This document shows positions 35,869-45,989 of a stretch of DNA of 64,000 bases, one piece after another. Source of the DNA: Prevotella sp. GTDB lineage: Bacteria > Bacteroidota > Bacteroidia > Bacteroidales > Bacteroidaceae. Under the pieces are notes generated by a model, which searched no databases, was not told the origin of the DNA, and was given only the letters and a program-made list of their open reading frames with translations. The position numbers and the translations under genes were made by a program. Location: positions 1-64,000 of the forward strand of contig JAFYZT010000043.1 of the NCBI GenBank assembly GCA_017548605.1, in the 5' to 3' direction. Within the stretch, counting starts at the first letter, position 1, and the number at the start of each line of letters is the position of its first letter.

Positions 35869-35926
35869 CCTCTTGCTATTCTCTTGCTCCTTGCCCCTTG
35901 CCCCTCGTTCTTGCTCCTTGCCCCCT
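35869..35926 (-). repeat. GCAAGGGGCAAGGA word array (family E) at sufB stop
   Basis: In sufB sense, GGGGGCAAGGAGCAAG, GGGGCAAGGGGCAAGG and similar words start within a few bases of the stop codon (35929-35931). Confidence 0.75.
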
Positions 35927-35928
35927 GG

Positions 35929-37374
35929 TCACCCTACAGTTCCCTCAAGTGATACGGAGAGCAGTTTTTGTGCCTCGGCAGCAAACTCCAGAGGCAGTTT
36001 GTTAAGCACCTCCTTGGCATAGCCGTTGACGATGATGCCCACGGCCTGTTCTGTCGGTATGCCGCGTTGGTTGCAATAGAACAGCTGGTCCTCGCTAATC
36101 TTGCTCGTCGTGGCCTCATGTTCCACGATGGCCGTGTCGTTGTGGATGTCCATATAGGGGAAGGTGTGGGCTCCACATTCGCTGCCCAGAAGCAGACTGT
36201 CGCATGAACTGTAGTTGCGTGCGTTGGTGGCATTGCGCGTAGCTCTGACCAATCCCCGGTATGAGTTCTGGCTCTTGCCGGCACTGATACCCTTCGAGAT
36301 GATGGTGCTTTTGGTGTTGCGTCCCATGTGAATCATCTTTGTGCCTGTATCAGCCTCTTGATGATGGTTGGTCACCGCCACGGAATAGAATTCAGCTTGT
36401 GAGCCGTCGCCACGAAGCACACATGACGGATATTTCCATGTGATGGCACTACCCGTTTCCACCTGTGTCCAAGACAGTCGTGAGTCCTTGCCGCGCAGGT
36501 CGCCCCGTTTGGTTACGAGGTTGAGCACACCGCCACGTCCCTCTTCATCGCCGGGATACCAGTTCTGCACCGTCGAATATTTCACCTCGGCACGGTCGTT
36601 GACGATAATTTCGACAATGGCTGCGTGCAACTGGTTCTCATCGCGCATAGGAGCGGTGCAGCCCTCGAGATACGACACATAGGCATCGTCATCGGCTATG
36701 ATGAGCGTGCGCTCAAACTGTCCGGTGTTTCGTGCGTTGATGCGGAAATAACTGCTCAGCTCCATAGGGCAGCGTACACCCTTGGGGATATATACAAACG
36801 AACCGTCGCTGAACACGGCACTGTTCAGTGCAGCGAAGAAATTGTCGCGGTAGGGAACCACGGTGCCCAGATATTGTCGCACCAGGTCAGGATGTTGCTT
36901 GATGGCGTCGCCGATGGAACAGAAGATGACACCCATCTCAGCCAGTTTGTCCTTGAAGGTGGTCTTCACCGACACCGAGTCCATAATGGCATCAACGGCC
37001 ATGCCACTCAGTGCGAGACGTTCTTCCAGGGGAATACCCAACTTGTCGAAGGTCTTCATCACCTCAGGGTCAATCTCGTCGAGACTCTTTGGACCCTTGT
37101 CTTTCTTGGCCAAGGGGTCGGCGTAATAAGAGATAGCTTGGTAGTCGATGGGTGGCAGAGTGACATGTCCCCACTCCGGCTGACGCATCGTCAGCCAATG
37201 GTGGAACGCTTTTAGGCGGAAGTCGAGCATCCACTCGGGCTCACCCTTCTTCTGAGAAATCAAGCGCACGACCTCTTCGTTGAGGCCGCGCTCTATGATT
37301 TCAGTATGTACGTCGGTGGTGAAGCCGAACTCGTATTTCTTCTCCGCCACCTTACGGACAAAGTCATTGCCCAT
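35929..37374 (-). CDS. sufB: Fe-S cluster assembly protein SufB
   Basis: Main scaffold of the SUF system; 481 residues, normal length. Family features include [23 protein letters not shown] text ([12 protein letters not shown]) and the C-terminal [16 protein letters not shown], where a conserved Cys supports cluster assembly. First gene of sufB-sufC-sufD-sufS-rnhB. No clear promoter is seen in the 60-bp gap after infB, so read-through from the rimP-nusA-infB operon is possible. Confidence 0.97.
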   Translation of the reverse strand: MGNDFVRKVAEKKYEFGFTTDVHTEIIERGLNEEVVRLISQKKGEPEWMLDFRLKAFHHWLTMRQPEWGHVTLPPIDYQAISYYADPLAKKDKGPKSLDEIDPEVMKTFDKLGIPLEERLALSGMAVDAIMDSVSVKTTFKDKLAEMGVIFCSIGDAIKQHPDLVRQYLGTVVPYRDNFFAALNSAVFSDGSFVYIPKGVRCPMELSSYFRINARNTGQFERTLIIADDDAYVSYLEGCTAPMRDENQLHAAIVEIIVNDRAEVKYSTVQNWYPGDEEGRGGVLNLVTKRGDLRGKDSRLSWTQVETGSAITWKYPSCVLRGDGSQAEFYSVAVTNHHQEADTGTKMIHMGRNTKSTIISKGISAGKSQNSYRGLVRATRNATNARNYSSCDSLLLGSECGAHTFPYMDIHNDTAIVEHEATTSKISEDQLFYCNQRGIPTEQAVGIIVNGYAKEVLNKLPLEFAAEAQKLLSVSLEGTVG

Positions 37375-37400
37375 CTTTTTCTGGTTTGAAGTTTGAAATC

Positions 37401-37433
37401 TCTTGCTCCTTGCTCCTTGTCTCTTGCTCCAAG
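37401..37433 (-). repeat. GGAGCAAGGAGCAAG word array (family E) at infB stop
   Basis: In infB sense, GGAGCAAGAGACAAGGAGCA and like words begin immediately after the TAA stop (37435-37437). Confidence 0.75.
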
Positions 37434-37434
37434 T

Positions 37435-40323
37435 TTACAGCTTCTGCTGTACTTCAATCTCGGTGAAGGTCTCGATGATGTCGCCCACCTGGATATCGTT
37501 GAAGTTGACGAGGCTGATACCACATTCGAAGTTGACACCCACCTCCTTCACGTCGTCCTTATAACGCTTCAGGGCATTGATGTCGCCGGTATGAACAACG
37601 ATACCGTCGCGCACCAGACGAGCCTTGTCCGTGCGGTGCACCTTGCCATCGGTAACCAAAGCACCGGCCACGGCACCCACCTTGGAGATGCGGTACACTT
37701 CTTTCACTTCAACTTGTCCGGTGACAATCTCTTTCTTCACCTTGTCGAGCATACCGATCATAGCATCTTTGATGTCGTCGATGGCATCGTAGATGACTGA
37801 ATAGGTATTGATTTCCACTCCTTCACGCTCAGCCAGTTTACGGGCGGCCAGCGACGGGCGCACCTGGAAACCAACGATAATGGCGTTGGAGGCGTAGGCC
37901 ATCTGCACATCGTTTTCGGAAATCTGGCCCACAGCCTTGGAGATGACGTTCACGTTGATCTTCTCTGTGGAGAGGTTGATGAACGAGTCGCTCAGAGCCT
38001 CGATAGAACCGTCGGTGTCACCCTTGACCAGCAGGTTGAGCTCCTTGAACTCGCCCAAGGCGATTCGGTGACTGATGTCGGAGAGGGATAGACGCTTCTG
38101 GGTGCGCAGTCCCTGTTCACGCTGCAGTTGCTCTCGTTTGTTGGCAATCTCGCGTGCGGCCTGCTCGCTCTCCATGATATGGAACGAATCACCGGCCGTC
38201 GGGGCACCGTTCAGACCGAGAATGATGGCCGGCTCGGCAGGTCCCGCTTTCTCCATGCGCTGATAACGCTCGTTAAACATGGCCTTGATACGTCCGTGGC
38301 TGGTGCCTGCGATGACCACATCGCCCACCTTCAGCGTACCGTTCGATACAAGTACTGTTGACACGTAACCGCGTCCTTTGTCAAGTGACGACTCAATGAC
38401 ACTACCCACAGCCTTGCGGTTGGGGTTGGCCTTCAGGTCGAGCATCTCGGCCTCGAGGAGCACCTTCTCCAACAGTTCGTCAACTCCCATACCTTTCTTC
38501 GCGGAGATTTCCTGACACTGGTACTTGCCGCCCCAGTCTTCCACCAACAGGTTCATGTTGGCCAGGTCTTCACGTATCTTATCGGGGTTGGCTCCCGGCT
38601 TATCTATCTTATTGATGGCAAACACCATCGGCACATTGGCAGCCTGGGCATGGGCGATGGCCTCCTTGGTGGTGGGCATCACGCTGTCGTCGGCTGCGAT
38701 GATGATGATGGCGATGTCGGTCACTTGTGCACCACGGGCACGCATGGCGGTGAATGCCTCATGACCCGGCGTGTCGAGGAAGGTAATCTTACGACCGTCA
38801 GCCAGCGTCACGTTATAGGCTCCGATATGCTGGGTGATGCCGCCAGCCTCGCCGGCGATGACATTCGTCTTGCGGATATAGTCGAGCAATGAGGTCTTAC
38901 CATGGTCCACATGACCCATCACGGTGACGATGGGTGCGCGTGCCACGAGGTCGTTTTCGTCGTCCACGTCTTCATGGATGGCTTCGCTCACCGAGGCACT
39001 CACATATTCGGTCTTGAAGCCGAACTCATCGGCTACGATGTTGATAGTCTCAGCATCAAGACGTTGGTTGATACTCACCATGATTCCGACGCTCATACAG
39101 GTGCCAATGACCTTGACCACAGGAACATTCATCATCGTGGCCAACTCGCTCACGGTAACGAACTCGGTCAGCTTAAGCGTCTTGCTCTCTGCCTGGATGG
39201 CTTCGTTCTCCTCCATGATACGCTCATGTTGGGCTTCGCGCTTCTCTTTGCGGTATTTTGCACCTTTCTTGTTCTGTGTCTTGCTGGTGAGCTGGGCAAG
39301 CGTCTCCTTCACCTTACGTGCCACATCCTCCTCGTTCACCTCCAACGGTTTGGGCGCACGCTTGCGGTTTTTGTTCTTCTTGCCTTGGTTGCCCTGGTTG
39401 TTCTTATTGTTGTCGCGGTTGGGTGAAGGCTGGTTGGCAGCGGCATTGATGTCCACGCGCTCCTTGTTGATACGGTTGCGTTTCTTCCGCTCGCCACTAT
39501 GCTGTTGTTGCGCTTTCTCTTCACGTTCCTTGCGCTTCTCCTCCTTCGACTTCTTCTTGGGACGGGTGTTCTGGTTGATGGCCGTGAGGTCTATCTTACC
39601 GACAACATTGAGTTTGGGCGCATCTTTGTGCTCACTCTTGAGGGTGAACACTTGGGCTGCCTCATTGGCGTCGGGTTCTGAATCGGGCTCTTCCGTGTCT
39701 GTTGTCTGTGCCACGGTTTCTTCAGCTTTTTCCGTGGTTTCCACAGTGTCAACAGCGTGTTCTGACAGCGGTGTCTCCTCTGTCTTTTCTTCCTGAGGCT
39801 GGATTGCCTCAGTCGTGACAGGTTGCTCGGCAGCAGCCTTCGGCTCATCTTTTACAGGTGCCTCGGCAACGGTGGCTTCGGGTGCCTTCTCCACGGTTTC
39901 CTTATGCTCCGCAACAGGGCTCTCGGCAGCAGCCTTCACTTGCGGTTTCTCTTTCTTGACAGGTTCTTCAACAGTGGGTTCTGACTGCTTCTCGGCTGTT
40001 TTCTTGCCCAGATTGTCGAGGTCAATCTTACCTACCTGTTTGAACTGTTGGCGACCAGCTGAGAGCAGTGTCTCGGCATGGTGGCTCTCGGAATGTTTCT
40101 CTTCCTTTTTCTCTTTCCGCTTGGGGAAGATGGTGCTGGCTTGGGTGCGCAGGTCCTTATCGGTCTTGTGGCTGTCCACAAGAGCCTGGTACTGCTCATC
40201 GTTGAGCTTGTAGTTGGGGTTGGCCTCTACTTCGCCCAAGTCTTTTCTCTTTGTCAGGAAATCAACTGCCGTTTGAAGTCCTATATTCAGTTCACGTATT
40301 GCTTTACTTAGTCTGATACCCAT
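37435..40323 (-). CDS. infB: Translation initiation factor IF-2
   Basis: GTPase that brings initiator tRNA to the 30S ribosome. 962 residues: IF2 N-terminal helical domain at about 1-60, a long Glu/Ala/Pro/Lys-rich disordered region to about 370, a second IF2N domain ([19 protein letters not shown]), the G domain with [11 protein letters not shown] near 468 and NKID, then domains II-IV. Third gene of rimP-nusA-infB, the common bacterial order; spacing to nusA is 32 bases. Confidence 0.98.
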   Translation of the reverse strand: MGIRLSKAIRELNIGLQTAVDFLTKRKDLGEVEANPNYKLNDEQYQALVDSHKTDKDLRTQASTIFPKRKEKKEEKHSESHHAETLLSAGRQQFKQVGKIDLDNLGKKTAEKQSEPTVEEPVKKEKPQVKAAAESPVAEHKETVEKAPEATVAEAPVKDEPKAAAEQPVTTEAIQPQEEKTEETPLSEHAVDTVETTEKAEETVAQTTDTEEPDSEPDANEAAQVFTLKSEHKDAPKLNVVGKIDLTAINQNTRPKKKSKEEKRKEREEKAQQQHSGERKKRNRINKERVDINAAANQPSPNRDNNKNNQGNQGKKNKNRKRAPKPLEVNEEDVARKVKETLAQLTSKTQNKKGAKYRKEKREAQHERIMEENEAIQAESKTLKLTEFVTVSELATMMNVPVVKVIGTCMSVGIMVSINQRLDAETINIVADEFGFKTEYVSASVSEAIHEDVDDENDLVARAPIVTVMGHVDHGKTSLLDYIRKTNVIAGEAGGITQHIGAYNVTLADGRKITFLDTPGHEAFTAMRARGAQVTDIAIIIIAADDSVMPTTKEAIAHAQAANVPMVFAINKIDKPGANPDKIREDLANMNLLVEDWGGKYQCQEISAKKGMGVDELLEKVLLEAEMLDLKANPNRKAVGSVIESSLDKGRGYVSTVLVSNGTLKVGDVVIAGTSHGRIKAMFNERYQRMEKAGPAEPAIILGLNGAPTAGDSFHIMESEQAAREIANKREQLQREQGLRTQKRLSLSDISHRIALGEFKELNLLVKGDTDGSIEALSDSFINLSTEKINVNVISKAVGQISENDVQMAYASNAIIVGFQVRPSLAARKLAEREGVEINTYSVIYDAIDDIKDAMIGMLDKVKKEIVTGQVEVKEVYRISKVGAVAGALVTDGKVHRTDKARLVRDGIVVHTGDINALKRYKDDVKEVGVNFECGISLVNFNDIQVGDIIETFTEIEVQQKL

Positions 40324-40355
40324 TCTGTTTCCGTTAATTGTTTTTTTGTTGATGA

Positions 40356-41615
40356 TTACTCAAATTCGGCTTTGAGGATGCGCAGCACCTCGTCGACGGT
40401 TTCTTCTTCGAGGTCGGCTTTTTCCGTCAGCATCTCGCGAGGAGCCTTGAGCACAGCCTTTGCCGTGTCGAGACCGATACGCTTGATGGACTCGATGATC
40501 CAGGGCTCGATTTCGTCTTCAAACTCTTCCAGGTTGACATCTTCCTCCTCGGTCTCGTCAACCTCGCGGAATACGTCGATGGTGAATCCTGTGAGCATAG
40601 AGGCCAACTTGATGTTCAGACCGCTCTTACCGATGGCCAACGACACTTGTTCGGGCTGCAGATATACCTCAGCCTTCTTCTCTTCTTCGTTGATGCTGAT
40701 GCTTGACACCACGGCGGGACTTAATGCGCGCTGGATGTAAAGTTTGATGTTCTGCGTATAGTTGATGACGTCGATATTCTCATTGCAGAGCTCACGTACG
40801 ATGCCATGCACGCGGCTTCCCTTAACACCTACACAGGCTCCCACGGGGTCAATGCGGTCGTCGTAGCTCTCCACGGCCACTTTCGCACGCTCACCGGGCA
40901 TACGGGCGATGCCCCTGATGGAAATGAGGCCGTCGCCAATCTCTGGCACTTCGGCTTCGAGCAGACGCTGCAGGAACAGCGGACTGGTGCGTGAGAGGAT
41001 GATTTTCGGGTTGTTGTTGTCGTTCTTCACCTCATGAACGATGGCGCGGATGGTCTCGCCCTTGCGGTAGTTGTCGCTCGGTATCTGCTCCGATTTGGGA
41101 AGAATCAGTTCGTTGTTCTCATCGTCGACGACAAGCACCTCGCGCTTCCACATCTGGTAAACCTCGCCGCTGATTACTTCGCCCACGCGATCTTTGTATT
41201 TCTGATAGAGGGCGTCATGCTCCAGTTCCAGAATCTTCGAGGCGAGGGTCTGGCGCAGTACCAGGATGGCACGTCGGCCGAATTTGTTGAAGTCAACACG
41301 CTCGGTCACCTCTTCGCCCTCTTCGTAGTCGGGCTCAATCTTCTGTGCATCGGAGAGACTGATTTCCTTGTTTTCGTCTTGCACCTCACCGTCGGCAACG
41401 ACGATGCGGTTGCGGTAGATTTCGAAGTCACCCTTGTCGGGGTTCACAATGACGTCGATGTTCTCGTCGCTGCCATAAATCTTTGCCAATACGTTGCGGA
41501 AACTCTCTTCCAGCACGCTTACCAAAGTGGTGCGGTCGATACTTTTCGTCTCTTTGAACTCCCTGAAAGTCTCGATGAGGTTGGGGGCCTCATTCGTCAT
41601 TTTTTTTGTAGCCAT
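40356..41615 (-). CDS. nusA: Transcription termination/antitermination factor NusA
   Basis: RNA polymerase-binding factor; 419 residues. An N-terminal domain is followed by an S1 domain ([12 protein letters not shown]) and two KH domains ([28 protein letters not shown]), then a short acidic C-terminal helical part. It lacks the long duplicated C-terminal domain of the E. coli protein, which is normal in Bacteroidetes. It sits between rimP and infB. Confidence 0.97.
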   Translation of the reverse strand: MATKKMTNEAPNLIETFREFKETKSIDRTTLVSVLEESFRNVLAKIYGSDENIDVIVNPDKGDFEIYRNRIVVADGEVQDENKEISLSDAQKIEPDYEEGEEVTERVDFNKFGRRAILVLRQTLASKILELEHDALYQKYKDRVGEVISGEVYQMWKREVLVVDDENNELILPKSEQIPSDNYRKGETIRAIVHEVKNDNNNPKIILSRTSPLFLQRLLEAEVPEIGDGLISIRGIARMPGERAKVAVESYDDRIDPVGACVGVKGSRVHGIVRELCNENIDVINYTQNIKLYIQRALSPAVVSSISINEEEKKAEVYLQPEQVSLAIGKSGLNIKLASMLTGFTIDVFREVDETEEEDVNLEEFEDEIEPWIIESIKRIGLDTAKAVLKAPREMLTEKADLEEETVDEVLRILKAEFE

Positions 41616-41648
41616 AATATGTTTTCGTTTTGTTTTTTCTAAGGGGGG

Positions 41649-42116
41649 TTACTTGAAACTGATGAGGTACTTAGCATATTTCACCTCGTCCATGCGGTAG
41701 GTGTGGTCCACCTCGGCATTGACAGGGCGTTTCTTACCTTCTTCCTTCACTTTCTCGATAACGGTGACGGTGAACTCAGGAGCGTTGACGGCCTTGAGCA
41801 CACCTTTTATTTTCTTACCTTCGGCGGTGAGCACTTCCACTTCCTTGCCGATGCAGTTTTCGTATTGGCGCACCACCTTGAAGGGCTGTCCCAGACCGGC
41901 ACTGCCCACTTCCAGCTCGTAATCTTCTACCTCGCGGTCCAGACGTTCTTCGATGAAGCGGCTCAGGGCCACACAGTCGTCAATCCACACACCGTCGGCA
42001 TGGTCTATTTCCACTACGATGCGGTTGTCAGCACTAATCTCAACATCGACGAGGAAATAATCCTGGTCGGCGAGCCACTCGTTCACTAAATTTTCTACAA
42101 CTTTCTTGTCTATCAT
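41649..42116 (-). CDS. rimP: Ribosome maturation factor RimP
   Basis: Helps 30S subunit maturation. I start it at the ATG at 42116 (155 residues, beginning MIDKKVVENLV), the normal family length; the frame extends to 42209 but that part overlaps the promoter. Family text includes VDVEISADNRIVVEID and ELEVGSAGLGQPF. First gene of rimP-nusA-infB. Confidence 0.94.
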   Translation of the reverse strand: MIDKKVVENLVNEWLADQDYFLVDVEISADNRIVVEIDHADGVWIDDCVALSRFIEERLDREVEDYELEVGSAGLGQPFKVVRQYENCIGKEVEVLTAEGKKIKGVLKAVNAPEFTVTVIEKVKEEGKKRPVNAEVDHTYRMDEVKYAKYLISFK

Positions 42117-42178
42117 GTTGGTGTAATTATAATGAAAAAGAGAGGTTCTTTCGAACCCCTCATTCCACTGAACGGCTG

Positions 42179-42210
42179 CAAAGGTACGAAGAAAATCGCA
42201 TCTATGCAAA
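42179..42210 (-). promoter_or_regulatory. Promoter of rimP-nusA-infB
   Basis: On the minus strand TTTG (42207-42210), exactly 20 bp, TACCTTTG (42179-42186): a full consensus match. The leader of about 55 bases contains a small GGTTC/GAACC hairpin. Confidence 0.8.
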
Positions 42211-42252
42211 TATTTGTCGTTTTTTTTGAATTATCTCGCTTTGTATTAACGA

Positions 42253-42290
42253 AATCAACCTTCAATGTTCCATGTTCAACGTTCAACGTC
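42253..42290 (-). repeat. GTTGAACGTTGAACAT word array (family H) through the protease stop
   Basis: In sense of the S41 protease gene the words GACGTTGAACGTTGAACATG encode its last codons (DVER-stop) and continue past the stop (42276-42278) as GGAACATTGAAGG. Confidence 0.65.
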
Positions 42291-43943
42291 CAAAATTCCT
42301 CTGTACCGTTGTGTGTCTTGAATCAGCTTGAGGGCTTCTTTCATCACCTTGTCGGTGCGAAGACCATTCTCTGCTGCCCCACGTTGGTAGTAGTAAGCGG
42401 CCACAATGTCGGTTTCCAACAGTTTCCTGATGGTGGCTTGGTGATAGTCGAGGTCGCGCTCAAGGTTATGGGTGAGTTTTTGCTGCAAACGGTCGAAGTC
42501 GTCTTTGGCATCATCGTAATACCCCTCGAACTTCGCCAGTTTGATAAGGTTGTCCAGATAGCGTTCCGTCTCCGGGTCGTATTTGAACCCACTCTTGATA
42601 ACCCGCTGCTTGAACTCTGCATAGTCGGTATCGCTCAGTTGGAACTGCGAGGGTGGGGCGATGGAGGGGTGGCGCTTGATGTAGTCAATCTCGTATTTGA
42701 GCATCACCTCTGTGCTGTCCATACCTGATGTGGCCAGGTAATAGGCTATGTTGGGCAGGGAATCGGGTACTATCTCGATATCGGGTTTGATACCGCCGCC
42801 GTCACGCACCTCGCGGCCACCCTTGGTGTGGAACACATGGGTAAGAGAGTCGGGGATATGCTCGGTGTATCCGCCGCGCGAATGGCGGTAGTTGATGGCT
42901 TGTATGCACCGACCGCTGGGGATATAGTATTTGTCGGTGGTGAGTTTGAGCGAACCGTTGTAGGGCAGTTCAACGCTCATCTGCACCAATCCCTTGCCGT
43001 AGGTGCGTTGGCCAATGATGACGGCACGGTCCAGGTCTTGCAGTGCTCCACTGGTGATTTCGCTGGCGCTGGCAGTCATGTCATCGACGAGCACCACCAG
43101 GGGCATCACGGTATCGATGGGTTCCACTTTGGTGTAATAGTCATGGTTGGAACGGGCCAGTTTGCCACGGTTTGAAACGATAAGTTCACCCATGGGAACG
43201 AACATATTGACGATATCGACAGCTTCCGACTCCGAGCCGCCGCCGTTGCTGCGCAGGTCGAGGATGAAACCGCGGATGCCCTGCTCCTTCATCTCGATAA
43301 AGGCACGGCGCACCTCCTTGGCGCAACCCTCGGTGAACTGGCGCAGACTGAGGTAGCCCACTCCTCCTTCCTGTATGCCGTAATAGGTCACGGCAGGGGT
43401 CTGGATGGTGCGGCGTGTAATCTTCATCTTCATCTTCTTGCCCGTGGTAGGACGTTCTATCTTCAGTATGAAGCTGGTGCCGGGGTCGCCGCGCAGGTGG
43501 TCGCTCACATAGCTCACGCTCTTATCGGTCATCAAACTGTCGTCGATACTCAGGATGATGTCGCCTTTCTTCAGGCCGGCCTCGTCAGCAGGCATCCCTT
43601 CGTAGGGCTCGTCGATGACTACCCTTTTCAGTTCGGCATTGTAGCGGATGAGGGCACCGATGCCTGCAAACTTACCCGTGTATATCTCTTTCAGCTCCTG
43701 CATGTTCTCCTCGGGATAATACTCGGTATAGGGATCCAGACTCTTGAGCATGGCCTTGATGGCAGTGCCCACCACCTCATTAGCGTCAAGCGTATCGACA
43801 TACATCAGTTCGAGGTTTTTGTAGATGGTGTTGAACACCTCGAGGTTTTTCGACATGTCGAAGAGATGGTTGTCGCCACTTTGAGCATGCATCGGGATGG
43901 CCGTCAGCAAAAGGGTGGACAGTAGGATAATGTATTTCTTCAT
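42276..43943 (-). CDS. C-terminal processing protease, S41 family
   Basis: Exported serine protease related to CtpA/Tsp, which trims or degrades envelope proteins. 555 residues: signal peptide to about 20, N-terminal helical segment, a PDZ domain near 85-160 (ADEAGLKKGDIILSIDD), then the S41 core with FILDLRSNGGGSESEA, catalytic Ser in TASASE near 290 and Lys in TYGKGLVQ about 25 residues later. The C-terminal 150 residues are helical and not recognised. A -7 box TACTTTTG lies at 43978-43985 without a good -33. Confidence 0.93.
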   Translation of the reverse strand: MKKYIILLSTLLLTAIPMHAQSGDNHLFDMSKNLEVFNTIYKNLELMYVDTLDANEVVGTAIKAMLKSLDPYTEYYPEENMQELKEIYTGKFAGIGALIRYNAELKRVVIDEPYEGMPADEAGLKKGDIILSIDDSLMTDKSVSYVSDHLRGDPGTSFILKIERPTTGKKMKMKITRRTIQTPAVTYYGIQEGGVGYLSLRQFTEGCAKEVRRAFIEMKEQGIRGFILDLRSNGGGSESEAVDIVNMFVPMGELIVSNRGKLARSNHDYYTKVEPIDTVMPLVVLVDDMTASASEITSGALQDLDRAVIIGQRTYGKGLVQMSVELPYNGSLKLTTDKYYIPSGRCIQAINYRHSRGGYTEHIPDSLTHVFHTKGGREVRDGGGIKPDIEIVPDSLPNIAYYLATSGMDSTEVMLKYEIDYIKRHPSIAPPSQFQLSDTDYAEFKQRVIKSGFKYDPETERYLDNLIKLAKFEGYYDDAKDDFDRLQQKLTHNLERDLDYHQATIRKLLETDIVAAYYYQRGAAENGLRTDKVMKEALKLIQDTQRYRGILDVER

Positions 43944-43977
43944 TGCGATGATGCTGTTTTATGCTGTTTTTGAGCTA

Positions 43978-43985
43978 CAAAAGTA
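43978..43985 (-). promoter_or_regulatory. Putative -7 box of the S41 protease gene
   Basis: TACTTTTG on the minus strand, about 35 bases before the start codon; no TTTG at the expected distance. Confidence 0.4.
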
Positions 43986-44065
43986 CAAGATAATCATCGG
44001 AAACCCGTCTTTTTGTCTGTTTTTTTATGATTTTTCAAGGAAAATCGTTTTTTTTCTTCAAAAAG

Positions 44066-44097
44066 TTTGGTGGAATTAAAATTTCGCATTACTTTTG
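44066..44097 (+). promoter_or_regulatory. Promoter of tRNA-Asn
   Basis: TTTG (44066-44069), exactly 20 bp, TACTTTTG (44090-44097): full consensus match, with the tRNA beginning 23 bases downstream. Confidence 0.82.
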
Positions 44098-44120
44098 CAA
44101 CCGCATTCGCAAAAAATGCT

Positions 44121-44194
44121 GCTTCAGTAGCTCAGTTGGTTAGAGCACCTGACTGTTAATCAGGGGGTCGTTGGTTCAAGCCCATCCTGAAGCG
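44121..44194 (+). tRNA. tRNA-Asn (GTT)
   Basis: A 74-base cloverleaf can be folded: acceptor GCTTCAG/CTGAAGC, D stem GCTC/GAGC, anticodon stem CCTGA/TCAGG with loop CTGTTAA (anticodon GTT), T stem GTTGG/CCATC with one T-T mismatch and loop TTCAAGC. CCA is not encoded. A strong terminator follows directly. The last 19 bases plus one are repeated at 44325-44344. Confidence 0.93.
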
Positions 44195-44195
44195 C

Positions 44196-44223
44196 AAATC
44201 CCAGCCGGAAGGTTGGGATTTTT
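44196..44223 (+). terminator. Terminator of tRNA-Asn
   Basis: An 11-bp stem (44196-44206 with 44211-44221, one G-U) with a GGAA tetraloop is followed by further T. Confidence 0.85.
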
Positions 44224-44324
44224 GCATATATGGGCTTTCACCAAGGTTTTCTCCCTCGCATTTCCCGTTGCCCCGCCTGCGGCGACTGCAACGGTTCGGT
44301 CGAAGGGTCGCGAGGCGACAAGTC

Positions 44325-44344
44325 TCAAGCCCATCCTGAAGCGC
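44325..44344 (+). repeat. Duplicate of the tRNA-Asn 3' end (att-like)
   Basis: The 20 bases at 44176-44195 recur exactly, 149 bp downstream, again followed by a terminator. Repeats of a tRNA 3' end are typical scars of site-specific integration. The sequence between (about 130 bp) has no gene. Confidence 0.75.
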
Positions 44345-44345
44345 C

Positions 44346-44378
44346 AAAGCCGAGAGAAATCTCGGCTTTTCCTTTTTT
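44346..44378 (+). terminator. Second terminator, after the tRNA 3'-end duplicate
   Basis: AAAGCCGAG (44346-44354) pairs with CTCGGCTTT (44361-44369), followed by a T-rich stretch. Confidence 0.85.
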
Positions 44379-44460
44379 AGTGGGTTTTGTTTGAGTCTTG
44401 TTTATTCCCCCTCTTGTCGTTTTTTTCTATGCCTTTCGAGCAATTTTTCAAAAAAGATTG

Positions 44461-44468
44461 TATCTTTG
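44461..44468 (+). promoter_or_regulatory. Putative -7 box of the hsd operon
   Basis: TATCTTTG lies 27 bases before the hsdM ATG, with a weak TTCG 22 bp upstream in the -33 position. Confidence 0.45.
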
Positions 44469-44495
44469 TCGGAGAAATGAATAATCTGACGCATA

Positions 44496-45989
44496 ATGAT
44501 TACCGGAGAGATTAAAAACCGCATAGATTCCATTTGGGATACCTTTTGGACGGGAGGTATCACTAATTCCATCACAATCTTGGAGCAGATGACCTATCTG
44601 TTCTTCATGAAAATGCTCGACGATGCCCAGCGCACGAAAGAAGCCAACGCCAATGCCTTCGGCGTGGCGGTGAAAGACCCGACTTTCAAGCAGGGCATGT
44701 GGCACAATCCCGACACCGACAGGGATATCGATTATAATGATTTGCGTTGGAGCGTGTTCAAAAACAAGGAGCCTGAGATTATGTACCGCACGGTGAGCAA
44801 GGATGCCTTCATCTTTATCAAAACGCTTAATGAGGGTAAGGAATCGGCATACAGCCGTTTTATGCAGAATGCCACGTTCCTCATCCAAAGTCCACGAACC
44901 CTGACCAAGATTGTGGAGGGTATCGACCACCTCGACATGAACAACCGTGATACGATGGGCGACACCTATGAGTATATCCTCGGCAAGATGGCCGCATCGG
45001 GCAATAATGGTCAGTTCCGAACACCACGGCATATCATCCGTATGATGGTAGAAATTATGCAGCCCACCTTGAAAGACACCATCTGTGACCCTGCGATGGG
45101 CAGTGCGGGCTTTATTGTGGAAAGTGCCAAATATATCAAGGAGCATTATCAGTCCGAACTATTGAAGAGAGAGAATGCCGACCATTACAAGAACGGTATG
45201 TTCCACGGTTTCGACACCGACTTCACGATGCTCAGAATCGGGGCAATGAACCTGATGCTGCATGGTGTGGACAACCCCGACATAGCATATCAGGACAGCC
45301 TTTCCACCGACAATACTGACGATAACCGTTATACACTCTGTTTGGCCAATCCGCCGTTCACGGGGAACCTTGACTATGAGGTGGTGAGCAAATCGCTGCT
45401 TGCCATCACCAAGACCAAGAAGACCGAACTGTTGTTTGTGAGCCTCTTCATTCGTATGTTGCAGATGGGTGGCCGTTGTGCGAGTATCGTTCCCGATGGT
45501 GTGCTGTTCGGCAACAGCACGGCTCACAAGGCTCTGAGGAAAGAGTTGGTTGACAATCAACGTCTGCAAGCGGTCATCTCCATGCCAAGCGGTGTGTTCC
45601 AACCTTATTCGGGAGTCTCAACGGCTGTTTTGGTGTTCACCAAGACTAATGCGGGCGGTACGGATAAGGTTTGGTTCTACGACATGAAAGCCGACGGATA
45701 CACCCTCGACCAGAAGCGTACCGAGTGCCAAGAGAACGACATCCCTGATGTTATCGCTCGTTTCAAGAACTTGGATGCCGAGGCCAACCGTACACGTAAA
45801 GAGCAGTCGTTCCTTGTGCCCGTGGAGGACATCCGCAACAACGACTACGACCTCAGCATTAACAAATACAAGGAGGTGGAACGTGAAAAAGTGGAGTATG
45901 AAGCCCCTGATGTGATATTCGGCAAGATAGCCGCCCTGCAAGAAGAAATCAACAACGCAATGGCTGAGTTCAAGGAGAAGTATCTATGA
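44496..45989 (+). CDS. hsdM: Type I restriction-modification system, methyltransferase subunit
   Basis: N6-adenine DNA methyltransferase; two copies join one HsdS to methylate an asymmetric bipartite site. 497 residues: N-terminal helical domain (GGITNSITILEQMTYLFFMK), SAM-binding motif DPAMGSAGF near 199, catalytic NPPF near 285, and a C-terminal helical region that contacts HsdS. First gene of the operon; its stop overlaps hsdS as ATGA. Confidence 0.96.
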   Translation: MITGEIKNRIDSIWDTFWTGGITNSITILEQMTYLFFMKMLDDAQRTKEANANAFGVAVKDPTFKQGMWHNPDTDRDIDYNDLRWSVFKNKEPEIMYRTVSKDAFIFIKTLNEGKESAYSRFMQNATFLIQSPRTLTKIVEGIDHLDMNNRDTMGDTYEYILGKMAASGNNGQFRTPRHIIRMMVEIMQPTLKDTICDPAMGSAGFIVESAKYIKEHYQSELLKRENADHYKNGMFHGFDTDFTMLRIGAMNLMLHGVDNPDIAYQDSLSTDNTDDNRYTLCLANPPFTGNLDYEVVSKSLLAITKTKKTELLFVSLFIRMLQMGGRCASIVPDGVLFGNSTAHKALRKELVDNQRLQAVISMPSGVFQPYSGVSTAVLVFTKTNAGGTDKVWFYDMKADGYTLDQKRTECQENDIPDVIARFKNLDAEANRTRKEQSFLVPVEDIRNNDYDLSINKYKEVEREKVEYEAPDVIFGKIAALQEEINNAMAEFKEKYL

